Positions 1 through 10,395 of a stretch of 29,180 bases of DNA are shown here, in pieces. The stretch's first letter is position 1. Each line of letters begins with the position of its first letter. The notes under the pieces are model-generated. The model saw only the letters and a list, made by a program, of their open reading frames with translations, made no database searches and had not been told where the DNA came from. Origin of the DNA: an uncultured Actinomyces sp. (GTDB lineage: Bacteria; Actinomycetota; Actinomycetes; Actinomycetales; Actinomycetaceae). Location: contig CACYEE010000029.1 in NCBI GenBank assembly GCA_902773415.1, forward strand, positions 1 to 29,180, in the 5' to 3' direction. The position numbers and the translations under genes are program-made.

Positions 1-3000
1 CGAATTCAAACCTGCCCGGCTGGATGTCCACGCCTTCCAGGGTCTTGTAGACGCGGGCCTGCCACTGGCCGGACGCCGAGTACTCGTTCGTCAGGGTTGC
101 CTCGGCGGTGTTTCCCGCCGAGATCGTGCCCGTGGCAGGATTGCCCACCTGGCTCCAGCCCGCCGGAAGCTCCGGCTCGGAGACAGAGTAGGCGGTGCCC
201 GCAGGCAGGTTCTCGATGGTCACGGGCTCCCCGACCTTTACCGGGACCGTGATCGCGCCGCCGGCCACCTTGTAGTCGCCGACATTCGTGCCGTCGGGGA
301 AGAACTTTCCGGAGGCGTCGCGCAGCTCGACACGGAATGTGAAGGCCGTGTCCGTGGCGTAGGAACCTTCCTTGTCCTTGTAGCGCGTTTCCTTGGCGAG
401 TCTGAGACTGCCCGGCTTCGTCGAGTTGGCGAAGACTGCCCATCCGCTGGCTTCTCCGATCCCGCCCTTGCTATACGTGACTGTGGCATTGAGATCCTCG
501 CCGATCGTGACGGTCACCTTCACGGGAACCGTATCGTAGGTCAGCGGGTTGCCCTCGCCTTCGCTGTTTCCTTCGGGGACGACTTCGCGAATCGTATACG
601 TGTACGTCTTGCCTTTATCGTCCTCGCCGTACTCGAGCGGCTTGAAAGCGACCGCGCCGCCTGCGGCGTTCGTGGCCGTCTCTTTCAGGATGTCGCCTTC
701 GCACAGGGCGTCTTCCTCCAGGTCGCCTTCGCACAGCTGGAAGGAGAAGGCTCCGGCTTCGGCGGCTTTGCCGTCCAGGGTCTTGGTCGCATGCAGCCTC
801 ACTTCGACGTGCCCCGGGTTGGCCTTGTTCGTGAACGAAGCCACAGCCGTCTTCCGCGGCTCGATGATGCCGGACGTGTCGGAGGAGGACACGAGCTTCC
901 AGCCTGCCGGGGTCTCCTCGTACACCTGATAGGCCGTGCCCGCGGGGAGATTCGTGAGCGTAGCCTTTTCCCTGTCATGGAGGTCTATCTCGAACTCGCC
1001 GTTGTGCATCTTCGTGGTGTTCTCGTCTGGCCTCCATGAGGCCGTCAGTTTCAGGTTCCCGCCCTCCGGAATCGTGGCTTCGAGGTCGTAGGTTTGACCC
1101 TTCTCGTCTGTCCAGCCAGTCTGGGTGTGGTTGAAGAGATAGAATCCGGATGTGGGAATGACGCAGGGTTCGCCCGCAGTGCACACCAAATCCGCCATAG
1201 AACCGCCCGCAGACTTGCCGTCATATGCTCCACCGAAGAATTGGATCGTCCTCGTCGTGGGCTTGTCCCGTTCAGGGATCCACTCTCCGGCCAGCTCACC
1301 CACATCCTCCGGAGGAAAATCCCACCAGAAATACGGTCCGGCAGTCTCGTCGCTACGAATCCACTTGCCTGTCAGTGGCTGCCCGTTCTCATCCACTTCA
1401 GGTTCTGGCAGCTCCCCGCCGGCCTCAAAGTATGGCACGAGTCCCGGGCCAAGCGTGAGGGAATTCAATTTCTCGACACCCTCGAAGACCCGGTCCACGT
1501 CCTCTACGGACATCATATTCCATCCGCTCAGGTCGAGGCTCCTCAGGGACGTGCAGCCCTCGAACAGTCCGGCGATGGACTCCACCTTCTCCAGATTCCA
1601 GTTCGAGATGCCCTCGATGGACGTCAGGGACGTGCAGCCCGCGAACATTCCTTCGATGGCCGCCACCTCCGAGACGTCAAGACCGCTCAGGTCCATGCTC
1701 GTGGCATTCTTGAAGCCTTCGAACAACCCTGGCCTTGGTAGATATCCCTTCAGCTTGATCGTTCCATCCGTCCGCACAGAGAGGATCTTCCCGATATCGA
1801 CGACGCCGTCCCAGGGGCCCTCCCCCCAGTTAGTCTCTGAGTGCAGGGTCTGGGTTTCCCCATTGCCGAGAACCAGCTCGCAGTCGGGAGTGATTTTCCA
1901 GTCCACCACGTCCTCGGTGTCGCCCTCAAGGTGTCCGGATTCCTCAGTGCAGCTCGCCTCGGCGCGCAGCGCCGCTTCGCCGGCAAGCGTGCCGGGGGCG
2001 TCCCCGACCCGGATCAGGGACGACGGGCTGACGGTCGCCTCCGGCCCCGCCTTCGCACCCGTGGCGGGAGCAGCGCCAGCGGCGTTGGCGCTGCCGGAGA
2101 CGTCCAGCTGCTCCTTCTCGTAGGAGTAGTCGCCGTCCTCGGGCACGCGCCCGGTAAGCTTGACCTTGAATCGGAACAAGCTGATATCGCCATTGCCATC
2201 GATGCGCTTGGCAATCGAGAGCGAGCCGCGTTCGAGGTCGTTGCCGAAAACAGGCATCGCGTTCTCCCCGGTCTCCTTGTCGCGAATCTCCTGCGAGAAG
2301 GAAAGCGTTCCGTCCCCGTTGTCGACGACTTTCACGGAAATCTCGTAGACGGCCGTACTGTAGACGACAGTCTCGTCCTCTCCCGCTCGTTCCTTCATGA
2401 CGTACGTGAACGTCTTGCCCGCATCGACGTCCGTGAACCCGAGCGGCTCGAAGTCGATGGTGCCATCGGCCTTGTTCTTCGCCGTCGCAACCGGACTGGT
2501 CCCATCGGCCTCGTACAGGTCAAAGGCGAACTCGTCGGCCTTGAGCGCGCGGCCTTCGAGCGTCTTCCACGCCTTGAGTCGCACGCTTCCTTCAGCCTTG
2601 TACGTGTTGCGGAACTCGCGGTCGTCGCCATAGGTGACCGTGGTGGACAGCGTGCCGTCCCCGTTGTCCGCCACCTTGACCCTCACCTCGATCTCCTTGC
2701 CGTCGTACGTGTAGCCGGGCTTGCCGTCATGGCGCTCGCGAATCGTGTACTCGTAGGTCTTCCCGGCGTCCGTCTCGTCGTATTCGAGAGTCCCGAAGGA
2801 AACGGTCCCGTCGGCCCGGTTGCTTGCCGTGCCGATAAGCGTGCCGTCCTTGTCGAGCAGCTCGAAAACGAACTGGGAAGCCTTGAGGTCACGGGCATTC
2901 CCGTCGCTGCCAACCAGAACCTTCGTCACTTCCAGGCCAGCCGAGCCTCTTGCGCGATACGTGTTGTCGAGCGAGGCACCCTTGGTCTCGTTCGCCTTGA

Positions 3001-6000
3001 CGACAACATTCACGGTTGCCTCCTTGGCCGTCCAGCCGTCCGCTTCGCGCTCGTTGAACTCGACCTTGGCCCCCATCGGGAGCTCCTTGACCGTGATGGT
3101 CTCCCCGCCCTCGATGGTCAGGGATCCTCCCGTGGCGATGCGCCCGGTGCGGCCCTTGCTGGATTCCCACTCGAAGGAGTCGGCCACGGCCTTCCCCTCC
3201 TTGTCCTTCAGGTCGACGTCGACCGTGAACGTCCGATTCCCGGACGTGTCCGTCGCCCCGTGGATCGTCTTGGAGAGAACGACATCGCCGAAGGGATGCC
3301 ACTCGTTTTCGATATCCATGCCGTCGACGCGCGAAACCCAGCCTTCGCAGGAGTCGTCGTCTTTCCCTTCGCAGAAGCCGACTTCCTTGACGGTGTAGTC
3401 GATCGGTTCGCCGTCGCGGTTCTTCAGCAAGCCGCTGACGCTCCACGCCCAATCCCCGTTCCCGTCCGGCGTCGCCGTCGTCGTCGCCGCCTCGCGGTCG
3501 CCGTCCATGACGACGATACCGACAGACTCGGGCATGCTGGGCGCATTCTTCCACGTCTTCGTTCCATGCAGGTTCGTCCGCTCGGGCTCGTGGCGGTTCG
3601 TCACCGCAATGCGGGCGTGCCCCTGAGAGTCGTAGGACACCGAAGCCAAAGCCTCGTATCCATCGACCGGATGATCCTCCTCCACGCTCCACGAGATCGT
3701 CTTGCCCTGCGAATCGGTGGCCGGAAGATGCTCGAACACGCCCTTCCAGTCTCCGTCCGCATTCAGCGTCACAGTGCGGTTCTCGTAGCGCTCGCCGTCC
3801 TTCAGCAGGCGCATCCGCACGCTCTTCGGGCGCAGCCCGTCGGCGTCGTCGGCGTCGTCCCAAGCCTTGACGACTTCAACGTTGTATTCGGCAAGGCCGA
3901 CCTTCGTGTAGTCCTGTCGGACGAACTTGCCGACTTCGCTCTTCCCGGTCTTGACATCCGTCATCGTCGCCGTCATGCTGACATTGTTGTAGGCGTGGGC
4001 GTCCTTGGCGATGTAGTCACGCGCAGACTCGCTGTCGCCGTTCCAGTCCTTCTCGCCCCACGGGGCATGCATGAGAATCTTCGCCTGGATCGACTTCCCC
4101 TCGCCCAGCTCGAAGGGCGAGCCGTCGGCCTTCTTCGAGCAGTCGATCGCAATCGCCTTGACCTTCGCCAGGTCACTCGGAGGCCTGGTCGACCAGATGG
4201 CAGAATTGGCCAGGTCCAGGTTTTCCTTCTTCCCCTCATCTCGCTTGACCGCATCGTACAGTTCAAGATTCGCCGTGGTCGAATAGTAGACCACCGGCTC
4301 CACGCCGGCCTCCTTCAAGGCCGTCAGGTCCACGCCGCGGAATTCGCCGCGCCAGCGAGGCGCATCGATGTCACTGGCGTCGTTGCCATCGACGGCCACG
4401 TAGTTCTCCAGCGAATCGTAGAAGACGATATCCGAGGTGACCGTCTCCTTCGCGCTCCTCATCGTCAGAAGATAGGAGTAGGAGCCGCCCTCCAAGACCG
4501 TTCGCTTGTCCTTATAGGTGCCCTGGGACCACCGGCCATCATTGTTGACCATGACCCGCTTGTCCAAAGATTCTAGGCCCGCCGCGACGGGATCGAGCGC
4601 CGTCGTCGTGCCCGCATACACGAAAGCATGGCTGGCGGCCCGATCGGCCAGGCCCGTCATCGCGTCGCGCTCCGCATCGCCGGCAAAGGCGCGGGCGGCA
4701 TCGACGTGATTGCCGCCCCGCGGGTCGTCGCCCTCGCCCCGATATCCCTCGGCGGTGCCGAAATCGTCCTTGACCGCCTCGAAGGCGATGACGTTATGCA
4801 CCGCCCGGCTCCCGTCGTACTCCTCGAAGGGCAACGCTGCCTCGAAGGCAATGGTCGGCTTGTCCGACAGGTACGCCAGGCCCGCTGCCGTGTCGACACC
4901 GTCCACGTAAGGCTGCGGGGTCAGCCGCACCCTCACCTTGAGCATCGTGCGCCCCGTGCCCCGCCAGTTTTCGATGGCCTCGGCCGAAACGATCGAGTCG
5001 CCATCGCGCAAGGCGATGGTAGACAGGTCGGGCTGAACGCCCTGTGGCAGCAGATCCCACCACGTGCCTTCCGTCGTCGCCTCGAACTTGCCGGACTTCA
5101 CCAGCCTGTTCCACGAATCCTTGCTCGAAATGAAGCTCTGTTCGCGGACGGAAGCCTTGTACTCGATGATCGCCCGACCCCCGTCGTAATTCTTGTCCTT
5201 GACAGACGACGTCTTGGACGGGAAGGTCCGCGTTTCGAGCGAGTAGCCGCCGAGCCTGTCCGTTCCGACCGCATTGAGGGCGGCGACGTGCTCGTCCTCG
5301 CCCGCGGCGGTGCGCACGCTCGCATTCATCGTCGAATAGTTGCGAACCTCGCTCCACGGGTCGTATGGGTTCCCGTCAAAAGCCGCATCGGCCCACGCCT
5401 TCGTCTTCGCCGTCGACTTGAGCTTGATGACGGGATAGGACCACACGGCAATGTATGCGTTTGTCGAGGTTACGACGGTCCGGTAGCTCGTCGTGCCCTC
5501 CGGCAGCGCGACGGTGGCCGCATCGGCCTTCGTACCGTCGGCGAGCGTCGCCTTCGCCGCGCCCGACGACCAGTCCACGCTCGCCACCGGCACCCATGTG
5601 CCTCCCACAAGAGCCTCGACCTTCACCGGAGGAATGTTCGCGTCATCCCGGTCTTCCTGATAATCGAAGGTTCCATCCCCCGCACTGACAGCAGTGAAGG
5701 AGCCGTCCGGGTTCACGTTGATTGCCCTGATCTTGCCGATTCTCGGCTTTTCGATCTCCACCGACACGAACTCGTAGTCCTTCAACGGCTCGATTGCCGC
5801 CCCGCCGGCCAGTTCGAGGTTGCGCGCGGTCACCGACCCGTCGGCGCTCTGCAAGCCGTCCGTCGTCGTCACGGTCACCGGGCGCTGGCCGTAGTTCGCC
5901 TCGACGCGCGGATCCGCGCCTTCGGCAAGCGTCCACGGCAGGATAAACCCGACCGAAGACACCGAATAGCCCACGTTGACGGCCGTGCCGTCGCGCAGGT

Positions 6001-7509
6001 CGTTGAGCGCCTCGCCATAGCGCCCGTAGAACTCGCAGCCATCAGGTCCCGAGAGATAGCTGCCGGTGCGCGTAATCGTCGGCGGGGTTCTTTTGCCGCA
6101 CCCGGCAGGGCGATGCGCCGTCCAATCCTTGTCATTGTCGTTGCCCCACTTCTCGGTCCCAAAATGTCCCGAAACGCCAACCCACTGCGGCTCCTTGTAG
6201 CTGAATTTCACCTCGGCGGCGGCCTTCGCCGTCGTCACCTCCCGCTTGTCGGAGCCGACATCGGGATCCGTCTCGGTGAGCGTGTACTCCACCGTGTTCG
6301 GGATGACGTATTCCGTGCCGGGTTCAAACTGCGACAACGGGTAGGCCGTCTTCAGCCTCGTCAACGGCCAAGAATTGGAATTCTCCCCGCCACTGGGATA
6401 GCCCTCGAACACGACACCCGACACGCTGCGCCGATCCTCGCTGACCGTTCCCGCGCCAGCCTCGACGATGAAGCCCCGATACCCGTCGGACAAGACGTCC
6501 TTCATCTCCAGCGTGTAGGGCTGGTTTCCTTCCCAGTGCGGACTGACATACCAATCGACTACCACATAGGTCGTTTCCTTCGGATCGCGAAGCTCCTCGG
6601 GAATCTCCGCCGCATCCACCATCCCCAGGGAGCGGGGCACGGGATTCTTGAACGCCCTGTCAACGACAGCGCGGGTATCCACCTGTGCGCGGATGGAATC
6701 CGACGTGCGCCCGATCAGGGTGCCCTTGTCTGTAACCGCCTCGAAAGTGGCCGACAGCTCCGGTTGCAGGGCCATGTCCACGATTGTGTGAGGAACAAGA
6801 TTATTGGTCCAAATGTCGATGAAGCCCGTCGTGGCGGCGCCCAGCGGAACCGTATTCTCGAAGACGATATTCTCGCCGACGATCTGCCAGTTCCACTCAT
6901 CCGCCGTTGACGGAGCCTTCGGGTAGCCGATCTCAAGCTCGCCCGCCTGCCTGCCCTCGCGCGTCAGGAAGGCCTTCGCCGGAACCGTGATCCGCAGATC
7001 GCCGGCCTTCCAATCCTCCTCGCCGGACAGTCCGTACGTGATTCGATACGTGGCCGCGAATTCGGCATCCTCGTCAGGACGCAGATACAGAAGGGCGCCA
7101 TCGCCGTTGTCCTCCGTATCGGACGTGACCCACTTGATGTCAAGGCTACTGATTTCCTGCCCGTCCGCCGCCGATGGCGGGGCGTTCGCCCGCGTCGCCC
7201 CCGGCGCCGGAGCCCTCAGCGCCGCGAAGAGCTCGCCCGCAAGCGCGCCGGCCGCCTCGCCGTCCAGCCCGGTCTCCGCCTCGATCTCCTTGGCCGCTAC
7301 GGCCGGATCCTCGGCAGCCTGACCCGTCAGCGTGACCCCGTCAAGCTCCTCGTTCTGCTCGGCGGCAATCGCCTCGCCAGCAGCATCGACGGTCTCCTCG
7401 GCCCACGCATGCGCAGGGAAGGAATTAACGACACCCCCCCCAGAACGATTGCGACAACAGCCACCAACGCCGAAAAACCGCGCCCTGACGTGCGCCTCTT
7501 GAATCTCAT
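1..7509 (-). CDS. Giant secreted pilin/adhesin-type surface protein, 3' end beyond window, frame interrupted at a G8 tract (phase OFF)
   Basis: ATG at 7509 has AGGAGG four bases upstream and begins a signal peptide: MRFKRR, a hydrophobic stretch, then PAHAWA before EE in the restored frame. The eight-G run at 7441-7434 shifts the reading frame. As sequenced, translation from this ATG stops at 7327 after 60 codons. From the tract to base 2 the adjacent frame is open for ~2,480 codons; I checked its phase at about eight points. Approximate residue positions: an uncharacterised beta-rich N-terminal half; Cna-B-like domains at 1200-1310 and 1310-1400; an all-beta stalk domain at 1403-1520; FctA-like isopeptide domains at 1522-1635 and 1637-1752, each with K, E in Y-x-x-x-E and a terminal N; BspA/DUF285 leucine-rich repeats at 1930-2023; a Listeria-Bacteroides-type repeat near 2075-2160; a third FctA-like domain at 2230-2355; another stalk domain; and the start of a fourth FctA-like domain at the edge. 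An LPxTG anchor is expected off-window but not seen. Probable role: sortase-anchored adhesin or pilus-like fibre. The domain calls are from memory of the families. Confidence 0.85.
7434..7441 (-). repeat. G8 homopolymer tract in signal-peptide codons (candidate phase-variation switch)
   Basis: Eight consecutive C on the plus strand (G8 on the coding strand) lie at codons 23-26 of the giant adhesin, inside the hydrophobic core of the signal peptide. With eight G the reading is L-G-G-V-S-L-I-P and ends at 7327. With nine, or six, it becomes L-G-G-(G)-V-V-N-S-F-P-A-H-A-W-A and enters the long open frame. It is the longest mononucleotide run I found by eye in the window. Confidence 0.85.
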
Positions 7510-7513
7510 AGCT

Positions 7514-7519
7514 CCTCCT
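7514..7519 (-). promoter_or_regulatory. Ribosome binding site of the giant adhesin
   Basis: AGGAGG on the minus strand lies four bases before the ATG at 7509. It supports this ATG as the intended start even though that frame does not reach the body of the protein as sequenced. No ATG, GTG or TTG lies in the body frame between this site and the end of the signal-peptide codons. Confidence 0.75.
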
Positions 7520-7617
7520 ACAACCGCTTCCGGCAGATGGGCCAGGATCGCGAGACCTTGCCCCGCACGAAACGCCAACCGCAGCATGCGCCGGATTCGT
7601 ATCGCTTTGCAATCAAC

Positions 7618-7645
7618 ACTATGCCATCACACTTGGCGCTGTAAA
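7618..7645 (-). promoter_or_regulatory. Possible promoter of the giant adhesin
   Basis: On the minus strand TTTACA (7645-7640) and CATAGT (7623-7618) are separated by 16 bases, resembling -35 and -10 boxes. Initiation would fall near 7610 and leave a leader of about 100 bases. The match is partial, so this is only a candidate. Confidence 0.3.
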
Positions 7646-7810
7646 TCCACGGCAACGAAGTGTCCACATCGACACACCCCACGCAACATGCGCCATATTG
7701 CGGCTCCTTGCGCCGCAAAACCGTCAATCTGCGCCATCCTCGTCGAAAACCCGACCCCGAAGCACTCCCGGCAATCCCACCGCAGCTAATTTACAGCACA
7801 CGCTCCAAGG

Positions 7811-7826
7811 TGGCGGACATCCGCCA
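7811..7826. promoter_or_regulatory. Short dyad TGGCGGA-CA-TCCGCCA
   Basis: Perfect 7-base arms are separated by two bases, about 300 bp upstream of the adhesin start. The size suits a repressor dimer site, but a dyad of this length can arise by chance in GC-rich DNA. Confidence 0.3.
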
Positions 7827-7904
7827 AATCTCGACGTTCCCGACGACACACGCGACACGACACCGACCTTCGCCACACGAGCAAACACGCCCCCGCCGCT
7901 TGCG

Positions 7905-7955
7905 CAGGCCAGAAAGCCGCGCAGACCAGAAATTCGCACAGGCCAGAAAGCCGAG
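7905..7955. repeat. Three tandem imperfect 17-bp repeats
   Basis: Units start at 7905, 7922 and 7939. The first and third share CAGGCCAGAAAGCCG exactly; the middle unit reads CAGACCAGAAATTCG. The period is exactly 17 bp. The array lies in the gap between the flotillin gene and the adhesin and has no unique spacers. Confidence 0.75.
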
Positions 7956-8138
7956 CGCCGCATCGGGGACCGCTCCCCCTCCAAGACCGGCCCCCTCGCA
8001 ACGCCCGCCACCAGACCCGGCACGTGCGCGAACACGCCCCAGCCTCCCCCTTCGGGCAGCGATGTGCGCGCACTCGCCACGAAACAGGCAGAACCGGCCC
8101 AATCGCGACGAATGCGCGCACACCACTCGCGCATGCGA

Positions 8139-9566
8139 TCAGCGCTCCGGCGCTCCCCCCTTGGCAGCGCGGCGCGCCACAAGATCGGACAGCGACGTGC
8201 CGACAGTCCTCTCAAGCACCTGGTCAAGCTGGGAGAAGTTCTCGGCAACCATCTTCGGCAAGGCGTTCGCCCCATCCGTCGAAATGATCTGCAACTCGCC
8301 CACACTCGCAATCGGCTCCGCCAAAGCGGCGGCAATCTCCGGAATCCTGTCAACAATGAGCTGAATCACCGCAGCGTCGTTATAAGCCGCAAAGGCCTCG
8401 GCCTTCTTGTCCATCGCCTCGGCCTCGGCAAGGCCGCGCCGTCGAATCGTCTCGGCCTCCGCATTGCCCTTCGCCAGCGTCGCCTCGGCCTCCGACTCGC
8501 CATTGACCTTGACGCTGTAGGCGGCAGCCTCCGAAGCGAACTTCCGGGCATTCGCGTCGGCCTGGGCCTTCACCTCGGTAGCGCGAGCCTGGGCCCGCGA
8601 CGACAGCTCAAGCTGCCTTGCGGACGCCTCGGCCTGGAGAATGCCCTCGATCTTGCCCGCCTCGGCGCTCTTCTGCCGCTCGTAAAGGGCGGCGTCAGCC
8701 GGCTTGCGCACCTCGATGTCAAGCTGCTTTTCGCGCAGAATCGCCTCCGCCTGCGTCGCCGCCGTCTTGGTCTCGGCAATCTCGCGCTGCTTCTCCGCCT
8801 CGGTAATCGGCCGGGCCGCGCGCGAAACCTCCTCCGCCTTCGCCGTCTCCGCATCAAGCTGGGCCTGCTTGATCGCAAGATCCCGATTCTTCTCCGCGAT
8901 ACGCTGCCGGGCATCGACCTCCGCATCGTTCGCGGCCTGCTCGTTGCGGGCACGCGAAATGCGGGCCTCCTTCTTCACACGCTCGATTTCAGGCACGCCC
9001 AGATTCTCGATGTAGCCGTTCTCGTCGGAAATCTCGTTGATCTGAAGCGATTCGGTCTCCAGCCCCATCGAGCCGAGCTCCGACTTCACCACCTCAAGCA
9101 CCTGCTGCTGAAGCTCCTCGCGGGCCCCGATCAGATCCGCGACCGGCATGCGCGAAATGATCGAACGCAGCGCGCCGGTGAGAATATCCTGAGCGTTCTT
9201 CGCCACCACCTGCTCGGTGTCCTTGTGTCCAAGGAAACGCTCGGAAGCCGCGCGAATCGAAGCCTCGTCCGACCCGACCTTGATGATGACGATCGCGTTG
9301 ACCGTCACTTCGACCATGTTCTTGTCGTTGCCCGTCACGGAAAGGGGAATCGTTTTCTGCGACAGCGAGATTTCCTCGACAGATTGCAGCACGGGAATCA
9401 CGAAAGTGCGGCCGCCCTGGCGAACGACCTTCGTTTCGCCATTAGGGCGCGACCCCGAAATGATGAGCGCCTTGGAGACGGGGACGGTGCGGACCCTGCT
9501 GGCAACAAACACCAGCAGCAGGACCACCAGCACGGCGAGAGCGCCGAAACCGAGAACCATTGCCAT
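8139..9566 (-). CDS. Flotillin-like SPFH/band-7 membrane protein
   Basis: A 475-residue protein that probably organises membrane microdomains. Residues ~3-24 form one N-terminal hydrophobic segment (LGFGALAVLVVLLLVFVAS). An SPFH/PHB domain follows to about residue 190, with VEVTVNAIVIIKVG and SIISRMPVADLIGAREEL. A long Ala/Glu/Lys/Arg coiled coil with repeated EAE and EAR motifs runs from ~200 to 400, typical of flotillins of the FloT/YuaG type. The C-terminus is short and hydrophilic. ATG at 9566 is chosen because AGGAGG lies ten bases upstream; the open frame extends to 9674, but that extension is Arg/Pro-rich and lacks such a site. An NfeD-like protein is encoded just upstream on the same strand, the usual partner of bacterial flotillins. 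The precise physiological role is not visible here. Confidence 0.9.
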   Translation of the reverse strand: MAMVLGFGALAVLVVLLLVFVASRVRTVPVSKALIISGSRPNGETKVVRQGGRTFVIPVLQSVEEISLSQKTIPLSVTGNDKNMVEVTVNAIVIIKVGSDEASIRAASERFLGHKDTEQVVAKNAQDILTGALRSIISRMPVADLIGAREELQQQVLEVVKSELGSMGLETESLQINEISDENGYIENLGVPEIERVKKEARISRARNEQAANDAEVDARQRIAEKNRDLAIKQAQLDAETAKAEEVSRAARPITEAEKQREIAETKTAATQAEAILREKQLDIEVRKPADAALYERQKSAEAGKIEGILQAEASARQLELSSRAQARATEVKAQADANARKFASEAAAYSVKVNGESEAEATLAKGNAEAETIRRRGLAEAEAMDKKAEAFAAYNDAAVIQLIVDRIPEIAAALAEPIASVGELQIISTDGANALPKMVAENFSQLDQVLERTVGTSLSDLVARRAAKGGAPER

Positions 9567-9576
9567 AGTATTTATT

Positions 9577-9582
9577 CCTCCT
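9577..9582 (-). promoter_or_regulatory. Ribosome binding site of the flotillin gene
   Basis: AGGAGG lies ten bases before the ATG at 9566. It fixes the start and excludes the 36-residue longer open frame upstream. Confidence 0.8.
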
Positions 9583-9618
9583 GGAATGTTGCGCCTGCAC
9601 AGGCAGGCAGGACGGAAC

Positions 9619-9637
9619 GGGCCGGCCACGCCGGCCC
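9619..9637. other. GC hairpin between nfeD-like and flotillin genes
   Basis: Perfect arms GGGCCGGC (9619-9626) and GCCGGCCC (9630-9637) enclose a three-base loop. No T run follows on either strand, so it is more likely an mRNA processing or stability element, or an attenuator, than a classical terminator. Confidence 0.5.
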
Positions 9638-9775
9638 GCCTCTTCGTGTGGCTGCGCCGCATGCGCGGAGGCACGTGCGTGGCGACGCATGCAAGGCGAC
9701 GCCGAATGCGCCCACGGACAAGCCGCGCACGTACCTTTCGCGCACGCAGCAGGCACGACGCGCAGCCAGCGGGAC

Positions 9776-10252
9776 CTAGCCGGCAACAACGTCGACGTCG
9801 GAAACAGACGAAGCCCTGACGACGATAACGGCGTCGCCCGCCCGCAGCGCATCAAGGCTCCGGGCACGCACGGTCCGCTTCTCGCCCCTCACGACAAGGG
9901 AAACCTCCCCGGCGTCGCCCCTCCACCACAAGACATTGCCCTTCGACGATACGAGATCGCCAACAGTCAACGGTTCCGAGCTACGTTCGGCACCCCGGCG
10001 AAGAAAGCGGAAACCGACGAACGTCGCCGCCGCAAACGCCAACGCTCCAAGGCCGCAAAGCATGAGGAACGTGCCCTCCACGTCGCCATCCGAAGACGAC
10101 AACGAGATGAGGCCGAAAGCACCGAAAGCGACAAAAAGAGCACCCAATGCCGGCACCATCCCATCGTAGACGTCATCGACCGCAAAAACCGCGACCAGAA
10201 ACAGAATGCCAATCACGATGGAACCGTAAAACACTGGAATCACGCCGTTCAA
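9776..10252 (-). CDS. NfeD-like membrane protein
   Basis: A 158-residue membrane protein. Three hydrophobic segments are visible near residues 4-25 (IPVFYGSIVIGILFLVAVFAV), 33-53 (PALGALFVAFGAFGLISLS) and 62-82 (TFLMLCGLGALAFAAATFVGF). A soluble C-terminal domain of ~65 residues follows, with G-D-L-V, V-R-G-E and A-G-D-A-V-I-V-V, resembling the NfeD OB-fold. This is the short, protease-less NfeD type that accompanies flotillins. The start appears to be TTG at 10252 and no strong ribosome binding site is visible; an in-frame GTG lies two codons downstream. The flotillin gene begins 209 bp downstream on the same strand, consistent with a two-gene operon. Confidence 0.8.
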   Translation of the reverse strand: MNGVIPVFYGSIVIGILFLVAVFAVDDVYDGMVPALGALFVAFGAFGLISLSSSDGDVEGTFLMLCGLGALAFAAATFVGFRFLRRGAERSSEPLTVGDLVSSKGNVLWWRGDAGEVSLVVRGEKRTVRARSLDALRAGDAVIVVRASSVSDVDVVAG

Positions 10253-10353
10253 AACTGGATGGTGAGCCTCGCGCCCTGTTGCGCAACAACAGCCATCCTA
10301 CCGGAACGCAGGCCGCCGCGCCCGCTTGGGCATGGCGAGCCCTCCGCTCCGGC

Positions 10354-10382
10354 GTATCACAGGGGTCAGAGCCCATTGATAC
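10354..10382. repeat. 29-bp dyad element, copy 1
   Basis: Starts GTATCACAGGGGTC and ends GCCCATTGATAC. It is preceded by CGCTCCGGC and lies 14 bases beyond the stop codon of the UPF0182 gene. It aligns without gaps with copies 2 and 3. Confidence 0.85.
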
Positions 10383-10395
10383 GCACCCAGTCCGG

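Larger units (their letters stand above)
7510..8138. other. 629-bp noncoding gap between the flotillin gene and the giant adhesin
   Basis: Both flanking genes are on the minus strand, so the gap holds the 3' flank of the flotillin gene and the leader and promoter of the adhesin. The ORFs crossing it look like high-GC shadows: Arg/Cys-rich and without a recognisable domain or ribosome binding site. Visible structure is a 17-bp tandem repeat at 7905-7955, a 7-bp-arm dyad at 7811-7826 and the adhesin promoter candidate. Confidence 0.6.

Noticed and set aside
2889..3863. Minus-strand frame of 324 codons overlapping the adhesin
   Set aside because: It is a different frame from the adhesin body. 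The body frame shows Cna-B and FctA-type sequence here, while this frame is Arg/Gly-rich with no domain.
1841..4576. Long plus-strand open frame (911 codons) opposite the adhesin, and a similar one at 4628-6910
   Set aside because: Composition is Arg/Val/Leu-rich with no recognisable domain, and it mirrors the codon bias of the minus-strand gene. It is a high-GC antisense shadow.
7905..7955. Possible CRISPR array
   Set aside because: Units are directly adjacent with no unique spacers, are only 17 bp, and no cas gene is present. It is a simple tandem repeat.
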